Shown piece after piece: positions 1 through 12,478 of a DNA stretch of 64,000 nucleotides. The notes under the pieces were generated by a model. That model made no database searches. It saw nothing but the letters and a program-made list of their open reading frames with translations, and was not told the origin of the DNA. The position numbers and the translations under genes were made by a program. Origin of the DNA: Parietaria judaica (lineage: Eukaryota; Streptophyta; Magnoliopsida; Rosales; Urticaceae); NCBI GenBank assembly GCA_954871525.1, contig OX940865.1, positions 15,080,606-15,144,605 on the forward strand. The letters are read 5' to 3'. Numbering within the stretch: position 1 is the first letter of the stretch; every line of letters begins with the position of its first letter.

Positions 1-1293
1 GCACATGTGGGACAGTCTTCCTTTGAACTCTGGTAATAGTAGAGGGAATGGGCTTTCAATTAGGGCTGACGGGTCGCTGAGGAACGTGAGAAGCCGAACT
101 ACACATGATTTGGAGTCTAACTTAGCTAGAACGCAATTTTCAAACAATCCTTTACACAATACGTACTCCACAAATCCCGTTGACCACCCTACCAGGCTGG
201 AACTTTCAGGCCCGGCTTCGGCTGGATTGACCGAAGAGTGGACCCATTTTGGCACATCTCCTCACCGAAGCGTTCCTATATCTGGTAAGTTCTTATCGTG
301 CTCACGGTTATTGTTGTCTTTCAAGAAATTTCACTTCTATCTTTTAGTTTTACAGTTTTACTCGTTTCAGGTTACTAGGTTTAAATCATGATTCTGGTAT
401 TTGATTGTTATGATGTTATTCTTTAAATAATTTTTAATGAGAACTATTATATCTTATCTTTTCTAATAAATCTTCAGTCTTATTGATAGACCCGTACGTG
501 GGTGAAAGAGAAATTAAGGAGTTTTACCTTTATTAATTAAGTCTTTTATTTTAATTGCCCTTTTTAGGTTATTAGGGCCAATTAAGTAATTTATTGTTTA
601 CATGTGATTAGAGTTAGTGCTAGTCTTTATAAATACCTACTATGATTGTGGATGCTCTGTTTTGTTTTGATTGGTTTTGTACTTCGAAGGCATCATTGGA
701 GAGTTTCCCAGGCTAACTCTCGAATCAAAGACTAGGGTTTCATTTATCAATATGGAGCTAGCGTTTTTCTTTGATTATCGGTTGGGATCCTTGTTTACTG
801 TAATTTACTGAATTAGCCTCATACATATATATTAACAAAACTGACTACATTGCAGATGATAGTAGTTACAATCCCGAGCCCGCACGTTTCCTTCTAGGAG
901 GCAGTGCTAACGCTGAGGGGTCCTATCACGATTTCATTCCAAACAGCAGAAACGCCACCCCTCAAAGCTATTCCGGTGCCTCCGTCCAATCCGTGAGAAG
1001 CATTCGAAGTAATTTCTCCCAAAGAGCCAGTCCGAGTTTGAGGGCTTCGTCAAGTGGTGCGAGGCTACGGCTGGGAAACCCGGCACCTCCCGATGATGTG
1101 GCAGCCGAGAGTCACTCCAGACACCCTCGGCCATCATCCAGTAATAGCTGGCGCAATGGTGAGAGAAGTGGTCGATCGAGGATTCTACATGAACGATATC
1201 GCTTGCTCTCTGATGAGGCCAGTTTTCGTGATCGTATTTCATCTGAGGTATGTATATTGCTTTCGTTAGTAGGGTCATTTTGTTATTTTTTGA

Positions 1294-1324
<31 letters not shown>

Positions 1325-3085
1325 ATAATTATTATTACTATTATGGCATCAATGTGTCAATTGAATGAAGTCTAAGTCAGCGATTCTATTCCGGGTTCTA
1401 GGAACTGTACGCTCTGTAATTCATTAATATTGTACTGATTATGCAGTAACTATTGCCACCAAATTGTCTACTTTTTGTTATGACCTATATTAGCTTACTA
1501 GTATTTACTAAGAAAACCTTGAGAATATCCCGTTAGTATCTGGTTCGTATCATACTTCTGTGTTGTTAGCAAGAGAAAATCTGTTTCGTACCTTTTGCTA
1601 CGGGTGTTGTGTTTTGGGTGTTTTTTTTATAATATAAAAAAACATATAGCCTTTTTATTTTCTCACCCTTGCTAATAAACGGTATGTTATTCAGGGATTT
1701 ATGCTTGTGGATCGCTCAGCCATTTATGGGTCGAGAAATCTGCTCGATCAACACAGGGAAATGAGATTGGACGTAGACAGCATGAGCTATGAGGTGACTC
1801 TTTTGCAATTCCAATTTTGTTGCGTTTTTTCAATTTGATTTGTTACTGGATGAAATTATTATTAATAAATATACTCATACGTATACAATCGCAGGAACTG
1901 CTTGCGCTTGGAGAGCGAATCGGGGTTGTCAGCACTGGTGTATCTGCAGATTTGATGCCAAAGTGCGTTACCGAAACAATATATTGTTCCTCAGATCAAG
2001 CTCAGGAGGAAGGATCGTGCGTTATATGCCTGGTTAGAATTTATCCCATTTATGTTAAGCGCTAAATATTGAATTTTTAAATTTAATACTTGCGTTGAAT
2101 TTTTAGCAGTTTCCATTCTGAATTTTAGACTCTAGCAATTTCCGTTAAATTTTTAGTCAAATATGTTTAGGGGTAAAGTTGTTAACTCACGTGATAAGGA
2201 TAAACTTTTCAGCAAATTAGGACTACAGCGGCAAAGTTCGTCAAATATCACGTGAAATGATAATTTTTACCATTAAACAATATTACGTGTGACTCAATTT
2301 TTGATGCAAATAGTCAGTTAAGTCAAAACCAGGGAAGAAATTGTTACAATTTACTAGTTCGCGGAAAACTGTTCCAGGGGTGAAACCGGGAGTTTGACAA
2401 GTTTTCCTCCAGGTCCTGGTTTTCCAATAGTTTTATAAACTCATGGTCTTGGTATCAGTTTTGTGAAATACGGTTTTTTGGGACCGGTATAAACTGGTTT
2501 AAACCTGAGAAATGTTGGTTTGAACCATAATTTACTGGGTATAAACTGAGAAATATCGGCTTGTTAGCAAGATTTCACCGGTTTATATATATAAACCGGG
2601 AATCGGAATTTCCCAGTTCTCAAAAGCAGGACCGGGAAGTTCCGGTTCCCAATATTTCCCAAGAAAATCTCAGGATCCGGAACTAGTAAAAATATTTCAC
2701 GCCTAGTGAACACCGCTGAAAGAATTAGGGGAGAGAAGTGGTACAACACGTTAGGTTTCACGGCATGATCCTGAATGGATTACTAAATCTAATGGCATAA
2801 GTATAACATACTAAATCTAATGGCATAACAAACAAATGTTTAAGTCTCAATGCTTCATTATTATAAATTATCATTTCAGTCCTTTTCCTTAGCTGACTTT
2901 TTTCGTAATGTATGTATGACTGTTATAAACGGTAGGAGGAGTACAAGAACATGGATGACGTAGGGACGTTAAAAACTTGCGGGCACGATTATCATGTGGA
3001 ATGCATCAAAAAGTGGTTGGAGATGAAGAACTCGTGCCCGATCTGCAAAGGCCCCGCTCTGCCTGAAACCGTGAAGAGAGAATAA
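1..3085 (+). CDS. RING-H2 E3 ubiquitin ligase, 3' part (RHG1A/HIP1-like)
   Basis: This is the 3' end of a spliced gene that begins before the window. Exons 1-284, 856-1247, 1695-1793, 1895-2032 and 2936-3085 join in one frame through GT-AG introns, each checked for phase. The N-terminal part is Ser/Arg/Asn-rich and low in complexity. The last exons carry the conserved block MSYEELLALGERIG and then a RING-H2 finger: CVIC, CGHDYHVEC and CPIC, with spacing C-x2-C, C-x-H-x2-H-x2-C-x10-C-x2-C. The intron at 2033-2935 splits the finger just after CVICL. From family knowledge, RING-H2 proteins of this type bind an E2 and transfer ubiquitin. The resemblance to Arabidopsis RHG1A/HIP1 proteins is recalled, not searched. 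The stop is TAA at 3083-3085. The gene lies about 3 kb from a polyubiquitin gene, which I regard as coincidence. Confidence 0.85.
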
Positions 3086-4334
3086 AGCAACGCCCTCTCG
3101 GCGTTCTTCGTCGTTGTTTAGTTCAGCTTCCTTTGCATCATTGTTGCATGTAAATATATAACATTGAAGATTATCCTCAAAGTGAGGACATTTAGGGGAC
3201 TTGTTTGGGAAGAAAGTCTTGGTACAGCCAATTCCAACACATCTTCTCCAAATTTTAGGGTTTAGTTTCATTGAGTAATTAGTGGCAAGCAACCCCTTTG
3301 ACTTTAATTTTTATGGGGTATTTTACTCATTTATTTAGAATTTTTTAAACATTTGGTCCATAATTTATTTAGTACAGATTAGAATTTCCGAGGCTCTAAT
3401 GCACCACTGATGAGGATTTAGAGGGTAAAAAGCACAAATAAAATAAAAATAATAATAATAATTTAGTTCATATTTCACATTTGAATAAATTAAGTGAAGA
3501 AAACCCTTCTATTTTTTTCATGCTAAAAAAGTTGTAAATAAGGATTCTCTACTGGGATTTAGGTGTGTGTAACAGGGACCTGAGCGTCTAATCCTTTTTG
3601 TCCGGGTCTTGGATTTTTTGCGCTCTTAATCGTTTCTGGCTGGGTCTCATATTTTTTTGGGGGACTTCCGGGACCGCGAACGTCCCAATTTTTGTAAGCT
3701 CAAAGATTACAAATCCGCAACCAGGATTCATTGATTTAGCTAGTTCTGAATTTGAATTACAGTTAATATGTTGTACAATATGTGTGGATATTTAAGATGA
3801 GAAAAATGTCCTCATGAGAGAGAAAGTGCAATGTATACAAGAAAGTCATTATATGATTGATATTTGCTCTTTTCTTTTCCTCTAGTGTAAGGTTATTCTC
3901 TTTGTGTGAGCCAAGTAAATGAGGTAGATATCATATCATCATATCAATACTTGCAAATGAAGAAAAGATGCTATTTTCTTGCCTCTTCTATGGCCTTTCG
4001 TGACTTCCAATCAAAAATACATTATGTTAACAAGTTTGGTATTATTCCCTTTTAGATACCCTATTTTAACTTTTGTATATTCATATTAAAGTTTTAAACA
4101 ACTTGAAGAGTCACAAAATAATATTAATAAAATAATATTAATAAAGCAAGTAGAAAGAAGGACTAGCTACCTACACCAATTATTGGTCTCTTATTTAATC
4201 TTTTGTCGATAACTTATTCTTTTTGTATGTTATCAGTTATCCCAATTTCTCAACAATCTTATCTTCTATTTGGTGGTTCAAGTTAGGCATCTTGGAGAAA
4301 TTAATATTTATTTTTCTTCATATGGGGTGTATAC
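3086..4334. other. AT-rich intergenic DNA
   Basis: This holds the 3' UTR of the RING gene and AT-rich spacer. No credible gene is seen. Around 4085-4250 there is weak similarity to the module repeated upstream of the single-domain ubiquitin genes at 11-17 kb (agtcacaaaat, then an 'aagcaag' motif, then 'ttattggtctctt'). Confidence 0.5.
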
Positions 4335-5360
4335 TAAGGTTTTAAATACCGCTTGCCGATTTCGTTTTGCATTTTTTGTTTTACGGATATATCGCTTGTC
4401 GATGGGTATGCCGATGGAAAAATTGTAAAAAAAATAAATACCGCATGCCGCATATACCGCACTTTTCGCATGGGCATACCGCATGCCGATGTGGTTTTCG
4501 ACGGATATTCTGTAAAAAATATTTGAGTATTTAAGCAAGAATTTATATAAGTTCAAAACTACATATTTAATAAATACAAGATATTTGTAAATTAAATATG
4601 TAGGTGACATGTATAATATTAAGTCACTTTATTAGTTGAAGTGTATAATATTAAGTCAAATTATTATGTGAAGTGAATATGTATGTTAATTAAGTGTGTA
4701 ATATTAAGTGAATATGCATGTTAATTGTATATGTATGTTAACAAATTTAATATTAGTTGAAGTGTATAATATTAAATGAATATGTATATTAAGCGTATAT
4801 GTATGTTAGGTGAAGTTAATATGTATGCTAAGTGTATAATATTATTTGAAGTGTATAATATTAAGTTAAATTATTAGGTGAAGTGTATGTGTATGTTTTT
4901 TTTTTACGAAAGTGTGAATGTGTGATATTAGTTGAATGAATAATTAAAAGTCCCACATTGATAGATGACAAGAGTTTAGCGATGTTTATATACCAAATAT
5001 TAGGGACAAAGGCTTGAGCCCTTTGGGTCATAGGATTTTGTGGATAAGGGATAACTCACACAAATGTTACACCACCACACGCGCGCGCTGCCGCGGCCGG
5101 CCGCGCCGAGCCGGGGTGGGTATAATTATTTTTGCTGAAAATTTAATTGGTATTTTTGCCAAAATCTACCAAAAATATAATTTTTAGCGAAATTCCATAC
5201 AAATTTCGCAATTTTTACACTACAAAACGAAAAAAGATTTTCCACACCCGTGCCCATGCGAATTTCACGAAATTTGGTAAAACGAAAGAGAAACGAAAGG
5301 TTTTCGAACCGCATACCTGCGAAAAACAAATTTCGCACGAATTTCGCATGGATATTTATA
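4335..5360. mobile_element. hAT-like non-autonomous element (GCATGCC family)
   Basis: One end reads AAGGTTTTAAATACCGC, matching the termini of the better-defined elements at 19-23 kb. The interior has the same GC-rich stretch of repeated GCATGCCGATG-like words (4345-4500), AT-rich subterminal repeats of the 'ttaatattaagtgaatatgtatg' type (4600-4900), and at about 4940-5110 a segment that recurs inverted at 23400-23570. There is no transposase. The right end is approximate and I could not confirm a target-site duplication. Confidence 0.55.
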
Positions 5361-6129
5361 CAAAAATAATTTACTTTTCATTGTGATGAATATTTAATTC
5401 ACTCCTATTTGATTATCCACAAAAAAGGTAACATATCCTAAAAAAAATAATTTAGATCTACTTATTTTTTGGTCAACTTCTCGATGATATTTATTGATGG
5501 GAGATATTAGCCCCTAGTTTCCGTAATAAATGACCCGAGAGACCAATTCCAATACAATACTCAAATATTAGAATATTGAAAAATCCAACCATAGCATATT
5601 TATTAATATTTTTCTTAAAATTTACTATCTATAGATTTAAAAAACTACCTTTCAAAAAAAGAAAAATATAGAATTAAAAAACTAAACTAATAAAAAAAAT
5701 ACGTTTTAATTTTTTTTAAATAGATAATATATATTCATATCTAATAGATTTGGTAGCGATGTAGGCACAGGCACTTAATATTTTTTTCATAATTAAAATT
5801 CTTTATGATTATTTTTTTGAATTTTTAGTATCGTTTTTTTTTTAATTTGATTCATTTTTAATTAAATTAGCATGATAAATGATAATGTACGAGAAATTAA
5901 AATTTATTAACATCTCTCTAAAATTAAATAATTAAAATAAAAATCATAAATATATCGGTTAGTTCTATTCATCTAGTCAAGCCTAGAAAATTCCGTCCCT
6001 ATAGAAACAAAAAAGCAAGAAAATTCTCGTCCGTCCATTTTTATTTATTTATTAAATAATTAATTCGTTTCTTCGCCCAATTGTATTGACCACGTCATCG
6101 CTTACCCAACCGACTCTCTCATCTCCCCC
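5361..6129. other. AT-rich spacer upstream of polyubiquitin
   Basis: Very AT-rich sequence with poly-A and poly-T runs. It probably contains distal promoter DNA for the polyubiquitin gene. I see no ORF or repeat I can name. Confidence 0.5.
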
Positions 6130-7395
<1,266 letters not shown>

Positions 7396-8190
7396 GTCGA
7401 GAAATCGTTTGGTTCTTAGCGTCGGTGAAGTCGGGTTTGTCTTTGCGGCGTCGTAACAACTCTGTCGTGCAAGTGGTTTAGTGTCTTTATGCTCTTTGTG
7501 TATCTGATCCAATGTGGATCAAAGTTGAACCTTTTCTTTTTCGTTTTCGCTATAATAATGGATATAGTAAGTAGTTCTGCTCTATTTTGGTAATCTTATT
7601 TATTTATAATGCTTGATCTTTGATGATAGTTTATAATAAACTGTTTGTATTGGCAGTGTTATGAATTTTGCATCAAGGAGACCCCATCTTTCAAGTTCAT
7701 ATAGTTCTTTTGAAAGCACATGTTCTTTCAGGAGTAGTGATGATCTTGTTGACTGGAATGGATCGTTGATTCTGCATCTCTAATTAGGAGGAGTCATTAA
7801 ATTAGTTATGACCATTCTCGAATAGGACCTTGAATTGCAGCATATGTGAACTGAAAGATGTCATTTCTGCTTTATGGCTTTGGCTATTGTAAGCTCGGAC
7901 TCGGAGTCAGTGTTGCTGAGGGAATGAGTTCTGCTCTTAGGTTACTGTGTTTGATTGATGGGTTTCTCACCTGAATTCCAATGAATGCCCCTTGCACTCT
8001 CTGAGAAAAGTGTCGTTACTCGTCAGGCTGTTGTACATTTTCTCGTGGCGTGCAGTAGCTCTCTCTAAAGTTTTCTAGTCGTTCTATTATTATACTCGTT
8101 TTTTTGTTCAATTTTCCTCGTTCCGCTGTAGGTTCATATGTCCGTTTTGTCTCCGTTCTCGTTGGCTCTTCAATTTTTTAGTTAGTATTA
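7396..8190 (+). repeat. Polyubiquitin 3' flank, duplicated at 9731-10430
   Basis: The 3' UTR and about 800 bp of flank match the flank after the broken copy. Shared stretches include 'gtcgtaacaactctgt' (against 'atcgtagcaactggtt'), 'gatgggtttctc.cctgaattcc', and a common end 'tttgtctccgttctcgttggct' (8137-8168 against 10397-10425). The duplication therefore carried gene and 3' flank together. Confidence 0.8.
7554..7559 (+). terminator. Possible polyadenylation signal of polyubiquitin
   Basis: AATAAT lies about 160 bp after the stop, in a T-rich 3' UTR. This is a weak plant-type signal, placed by position only. Confidence 0.35.
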
Positions 8191-8660
8191 GTCGTGTTGA
8201 GCGTATCCATCATCTTTGAGCTCAAAGATGATCACGAGATACCTCGGAGCAAAGAGGCCGGGTAAAACGTCATTCGGAATGTTGTATTACAGGCCCTGCT
8301 CATGGAAGATCACGACATCCAAAACAAACAGACACTTTTTTGTTCTAAAAGGCATTTTATACTTGTTAAAAACACTCATTGTACTGTGCTGCCATTTACG
8401 GATAAAAGAATGTTTATGATACATTAACGTTTTTATTAGTCTCTATAGCCATTGATTTTGTAACTTTATCCGTATTTGATCACTTCATTTGTAATGATGT
8501 ATGTAAATTAAAAATATAAATGAGTTGCATGGAATAGCGTAGCACATATATATTAAAACAAAAAACACAAGTGAGAGAGTAGTTCGAGAACTCTTCAGCT
8601 TCTGTCAGAACACCCTTCCTCTTCTCATAAACCACTCACATTCCCATCACTCGTCACTTC
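8191..8660. other. Spacer upstream of the broken polyubiquitin copy
   Basis: No gene or repeat recognised. The segment probably includes the former promoter of the copy at 9063. No clear TATA box is seen. Confidence 0.4.
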
Positions 8661-8668
8661 CATTTGAC

Positions 8669-8982
8669 TAGAGCTGCAACTCGCGACTTCAATCCCACAG
8701 TCGCGACGAGTCGCGATGTTCTTCGGGGAGTCGCGACGAATCGCGACGCGAGGCGTGCAGTCGCGACGAGTCGCGATTCGTGCGTGTCGTCGCGATGGCA
8801 GATGGGCGATCCGCGTGATGGGCGATCGACGGCTCTCGCTGAGCCACGTGCAATTTCTCGCCCCTGAAACCCTGGTCGCGATTTCTCGCGACGCCGCCAG
8901 TCGCGACCCGTCGCGACGCCCAAACTCACGATTTTGGCGACTTCCATCGCGACGAGTCGCGACGTCGCGTATCACAGCTCTA
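8669..8982. mobile_element. 314-bp hAT-type MITE rich in TCGCGA
   Basis: Imperfect terminal inverted repeats, TAGAGCTGCAACTCGCGAC on the left and TAGAGCTGTGATACGCGAC read inward from the right, are flanked by a perfect 8-bp duplication CATTTGAC (8661-8668 and 8983-8990). Eight-bp duplications and a TAGAG-type terminus are hAT hallmarks. The interior is GC-rich and packed with the self-complementary words TCGCGA and GTCGCGAC. It has no coding capacity. It sits 80 bp upstream of the ATG at 9063. Confidence 0.88.
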
Positions 8983-9062
8983 CATTTGACTCACAAAGTT
9001 CGACAAGGACGGAAGCTCTCTCAAGTCTCAACCTTGCGCCTCGTCCCCGTGATCGTGAAGCT

Positions 9063-9730
9063 ATGAAAATCTTTGTTGAATCTCTAACCGGCAACACATT
9101 TGCACTCGAGGTTGAGAAATCCGACACGATCAAGGACGTGAAGGCCAAGATCGTGGAGCAGCATTGGCTCGTCTTCGTTGGCGGAGAAATTCTCGACGAC
9201 GACCTTACTCTGGCTGATTACCAGGTCGAAATGGACAGCACTCTCCGCCTTGAGCTTCGTCCTCCTAGAGCAATGGAAATCTTCGTCAAAACCCTCCTGG
9301 CGAGACGATCACGCTCGAGGTCGAGAAATCCGACACTATCGCTGATGTGAAGGCCAAGATCCATGAGAAAGCAGAGATTCCCGAGGCCAAGCAGAGGCTC
9401 GTCTACGCGGGGGAAAGGCTCCTGAATTACCGTACTCTGGCCAATTACAACATCCAGAAGGACAGCACTCTCCATCTGGTCCTCCGTCTTCGCGGTAGCA
9501 TGCAGATCTTCGTGAAGACTCTGACGGGAAAGACCATCACTCTGGAAGTTGAGAGCTCGGACACCGTCGACAACTTGAAGGCCATGATCCGGGACAGGGA
9601 AGGCATTCCACCGGACCGGCAGAGGCTCCTCTACGCCATGAAACAGCTCGAGAATGGCTGCACTCTGGCGGACTACAGTATTTATAAGGAGGCAACCATT
9701 CATCTTGCCGTCTATCTGCGTGGAGGCTGA
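9063..9730 (+). pseudogene. Broken three-unit polyubiquitin copy
   Basis: There are three degenerate units. Unit 1 (9063-9272, MKIFVESLTGNTF...) lacks the seven residues matching Lys33-Asp39 and ends LRPPRA instead of LRLRGG. Unit 2 starts at 9273 and loses one base near 9296 (accctc-ctggcgag), so its remainder is in another frame. It ends LRLRGS. Unit 3 (9500-9727) is 76 codons ending LRGG, with many substitutions including Gly47 to Met, but with Lys48 and Lys63 kept, and then TGA. Sequence just before the first ATG (cttgcgcctcgtccccgtgatcgtgaagct) resembles the end of another Ubl unit, so a further unit may have been lost. An ATG at 9347 could start a two-unit product, but it falls inside unit 2. 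I call this a pseudogene. Confidence 0.85.
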
Positions 9731-10430
9731 GTTCTGAACCGAAATCGGTTGTTTCTTAGTGTCTCGGGTCTTCTCTTATTGTGTCATCGTAGCAACTGGT
9801 TATGTTATGCAAGCGGTTTAGTTTCTTGTGTATTTGATCTAATGTGGGTCAAACTGAAACCTTCCATTTTCATTTTCTCTATTTGGGTTATCTTCTTTCT
9901 TTATAAAGCTTCCTTTTTTACTATAGCTCTATTCTATAATGCTTTTGATTATATGAGTGTTGGTGTTAGCAATTATATATACGAATTCTGAACCAGGAAA
10001 CTCTATGTTCAAGTTCATATAGTCCTTTAGAAAGCTTATGACATTGACTTAATTAAACTCTAAACGGCAATTAAACCTCTTAACATAACTCCTAAACTCT
10101 CGGTCTACATCATGTTGCTGAAGTAATTAGTTATTCAGGTCTCTCCTTGATGTGCTCTTAGGTTAATGTGTTTGGTTGATGGGTTTCTCCTCTGAATTCC
10201 GATTAATGGCCCTTCTGATCTGTCGTTGACTCGGTATTTGAGCTTCGCCGCTGTCCATTTCAGGGGGTTCTACATTTCTCGCGTTCCCATATTGTGGCTT
10301 TGCTATAGTTCTCTCTATCCTTCTGTTGTCCTCGTTCTATTATAGTCGTCTTGCTGTTTATTTTTCGTCGTTCCACCCTAGGTTCGTATGCTCGCTTTGT
10401 CTCCGTTCTCGTTGGCTGTTACCTTTCCCG
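9731..10430 (+). repeat. 3' flank of broken copy, homologous to 7396-8190
   Basis: This is the second copy of the duplicated polyubiquitin 3' flank. It is diverged, with indels, but collinear. The hydrophobic ORF that starts at 10388 lies at its edge and is not credible as a gene. Confidence 0.75.
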
Positions 10431-11320
10431 TCGTTATTAACTTGACGCCGAGATTTTTTTCATATTCGGTTCTGTTTGTTGTACTCTTGTCTCTTTGTTT
10501 TGTTGCCGTTTTTCTGATGCTAATCTTGCAAGATGGTTACCTTTTTTTCGTTAGCGGTATGTTATTATCTTCACTGTGCCACTACTTACCGCTGCCGTTT
10601 CTGAGGCGAGTTCCGAGACGATATGGGTCGGTTCTTCGCAGTGATGAAGTTGGTCTGTTCTTCGGGTCTTTACTTCTGTATAAACTTGCTTTCTACAAAC
10701 TAGCCACCTATGAACTCGTATTCTAGATTCGCACTGTCGTGAAAAATTAGATCGCAAGTTTTCCGTCTCTTTTATCCGTTTCCGTTATCTGTCGCTTTTA
10801 CCGTTATCTTTGCCTTTATGTTTTGATGTCCCTGGATGAAACCTCATTGGTTTCCATGGTGAGATGATCATTTGTCGTTCGAGTATCTAGTTATTTGTCT
10901 ATTTTTTGTACAAATTTACTTCACATTTAGTATGTCCAATCCCATCATTCATATAGGGAAGAAGTTTATATTTATTGCTAGAAGAAGAAAAGAAGAGAAA
11001 ATGACAAAATTAGAAAAATAATAATCTGATTTTAGATTTCACGAGGATATAACGTGAAGCTAAACGAGAATATAAATTCTCTTTATAAATTCGAATGCCG
11101 AAAAACAAAAACCGGTCCTATTAGAAAGAAAGATTTTATTTCACAATTAAATAATAAAATTTGATTTTAGAGTCTTCGATAATAAAATGTTCTGAAAATA
11201 GATTTGAGTTTTTTTTTTTTTTTCGGTTTATTGTCGTTTTTTCTTCTTCTTTTTCTTTCACTGATTTTTGTAGACCCGATTTGATTACACAATAACGTCG
11301 TAACTATTTCAATTCTGTGT
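10431..11320. other. AT-rich spacer
   Basis: T-rich sequence without a recognisable gene or repeat. Confidence 0.4.
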
Positions 11321-11790
11321 AGTCCATGCTCTTATATGAAGTTTAGGCTGGTTGATAAATTTATAATTTTGGTAATGTTTTTCCTAAACTTATTGAGACC
11401 AGTGATCTGATTAATTAAATTTTGCAACCATATCTCGGGAATTATTTATTTAATATCTAATTTTAAATAGTCTGTATGAAACGAATATAATCTGATTTGA
11501 ATTTTATATATAAAAAAACGAGTGTGGTAATCGTGATATTTTTTTATTTTCTTAATTATTAAAAATGTATGAGAGAAAGAATAGAACCAATATTTTATAT
11601 GTATGCTTTCATAAAAATTAATTTTGAACATTATTCCCTTTAGATTGAATACTCTATATTATTTTGACTTTGTGTATTGAAGAATCACAAAACTAGAAAA
11701 GCAAGCTAAAAGTAGCCAGTATTAACATCTATTATTGGTTATCTTATCTTCTTAAGCAGTGAAACCAGGGTTTGTCACCTGACCTCTTCA
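11321..11790 (+). repeat. Upstream module, copy 1
   Basis: First of about four related, collinear modules in front of the two single-domain ubiquitin genes. Landmarks in order are 'gaagtttaggctg.ttgataaat', 'aaccatatc.cg.gaatta', 'gaaacgaatataat.tgat', 'taattattaaaaatgtatgagag' and 'attggttatcttatcttctt'. Confidence 0.7.
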
Positions 11791-12127
11791 CCGGTATAGA
11801 TTTTGCTAACAGGTGACCAGTACCGGTATACCCGGTAGAAAACGGCACTATCCTGTTCCGATATTGGTATTAATGCATGAATTAATAGAGTGAGAAAAAT
11901 TGGTTATTATTATTAATTCTTCTATTTGCCGAACTATATAATATGTTGACCATGCCCTTCTACAGGGGTGAACCTAATTATAAAAATTAGTTATTAAGAA
12001 AGTAGATTCAGTGTCGTATTTTATTTTGAAAATCTCGGTCTAGTATTTTCGCCGCCACTCAGTAAAAATTTCTAGCATCGCCCCTGATAATATTCTCAAT
12101 GCTCCAATATCTACTCTTTGGATCTGC

Positions 12128-12250
12128 TATATAAGCCCTCCAATGCTCTTCCCAAAATGTACACAGAACATTTTAACTCATTTCCATTATTCATATCTTC
12201 ACAAATCTCATTTCTGTGCAATTTTTTGGGAGAAAAGTCCCAAGCTAAAC
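12128..12250 (+). promoter_or_regulatory. Promoter and leader of single ubiquitin gene 1
   Basis: TATATAA at 12128-12134 is followed by 'cttcccaaaatgtacacag' and 'cttcacaaatctcatttctgt' before the ATG. The same blocks occur in the same order upstream of the gene at 17393, so promoter and gene were duplicated together. Confidence 0.7.
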
Positions 12251-12478
12251 ATGCAAATCTCAGTCAGAACCCTAACCGGCACGAAGATCACGATAGAGGG
12301 CGTGACCTCTGACACGATCGAGTATGTGAAGGCGAAGATCCAGGACAAGGAAGGCATCCCTCCGGACCAGCAGAGGCTCATCTTTGCCGGGAAGCAGCTC
12401 GAGGACGGTCGCACTTTGGATGATTACAAGTTTCAAAAGGGGTCCATCCTGCACCTTGTCCTTCGTCTCCGTGGATGA
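12251..12478 (+). CDS. Single-domain ubiquitin variant lacking Gly76
   Basis: The 75-residue protein is one ubiquitin fold ending ...LHLVLRLRG, directly followed by two TGA codons. Gly76 is missing and there is no tail to remove. Known E1 chemistry uses the Gly76 carboxylate, so this product is unlikely to be conjugated normally. Changes include Phe4Ser, Lys6Arg, Lys11Thr with Thr12Lys, and Asn60Lys. Lys27, Lys29, Lys33, Lys48 and Lys63 remain, as do Leu8, Ile44 and Val70. It might bind ubiquitin receptors or be an acceptor, but this is inference. The central stretch [19 protein letters not shown] is unchanged. Alternatively it is a young pseudogene created by loss of the final Gly codon. Confidence 0.8.
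   Translation: MQISVRTLTGTKITIEGVTSDTIEYVKAKIQDKEGIPPDQQRLIFAGKQLEDGRTLDDYKFQKGSILHLVLRLRG

Noticed and set aside
993..1325. 110-codon ORF overlapping the RING gene
   Set aside because: Its first part is a RING exon and its end runs through a clear donor site into intron T-runs.
8625..9066. Several Arg-rich ORFs on both strands
   Set aside because: They lie inside the 314-bp hAT MITE and come from its TCGCGA repeats.
10388..10726. 112-codon hydrophobic ORF
   Set aside because: It starts in the duplicated 3' flank, is not open in the other copy, and reflects T-rich DNA rather than real membrane helices.
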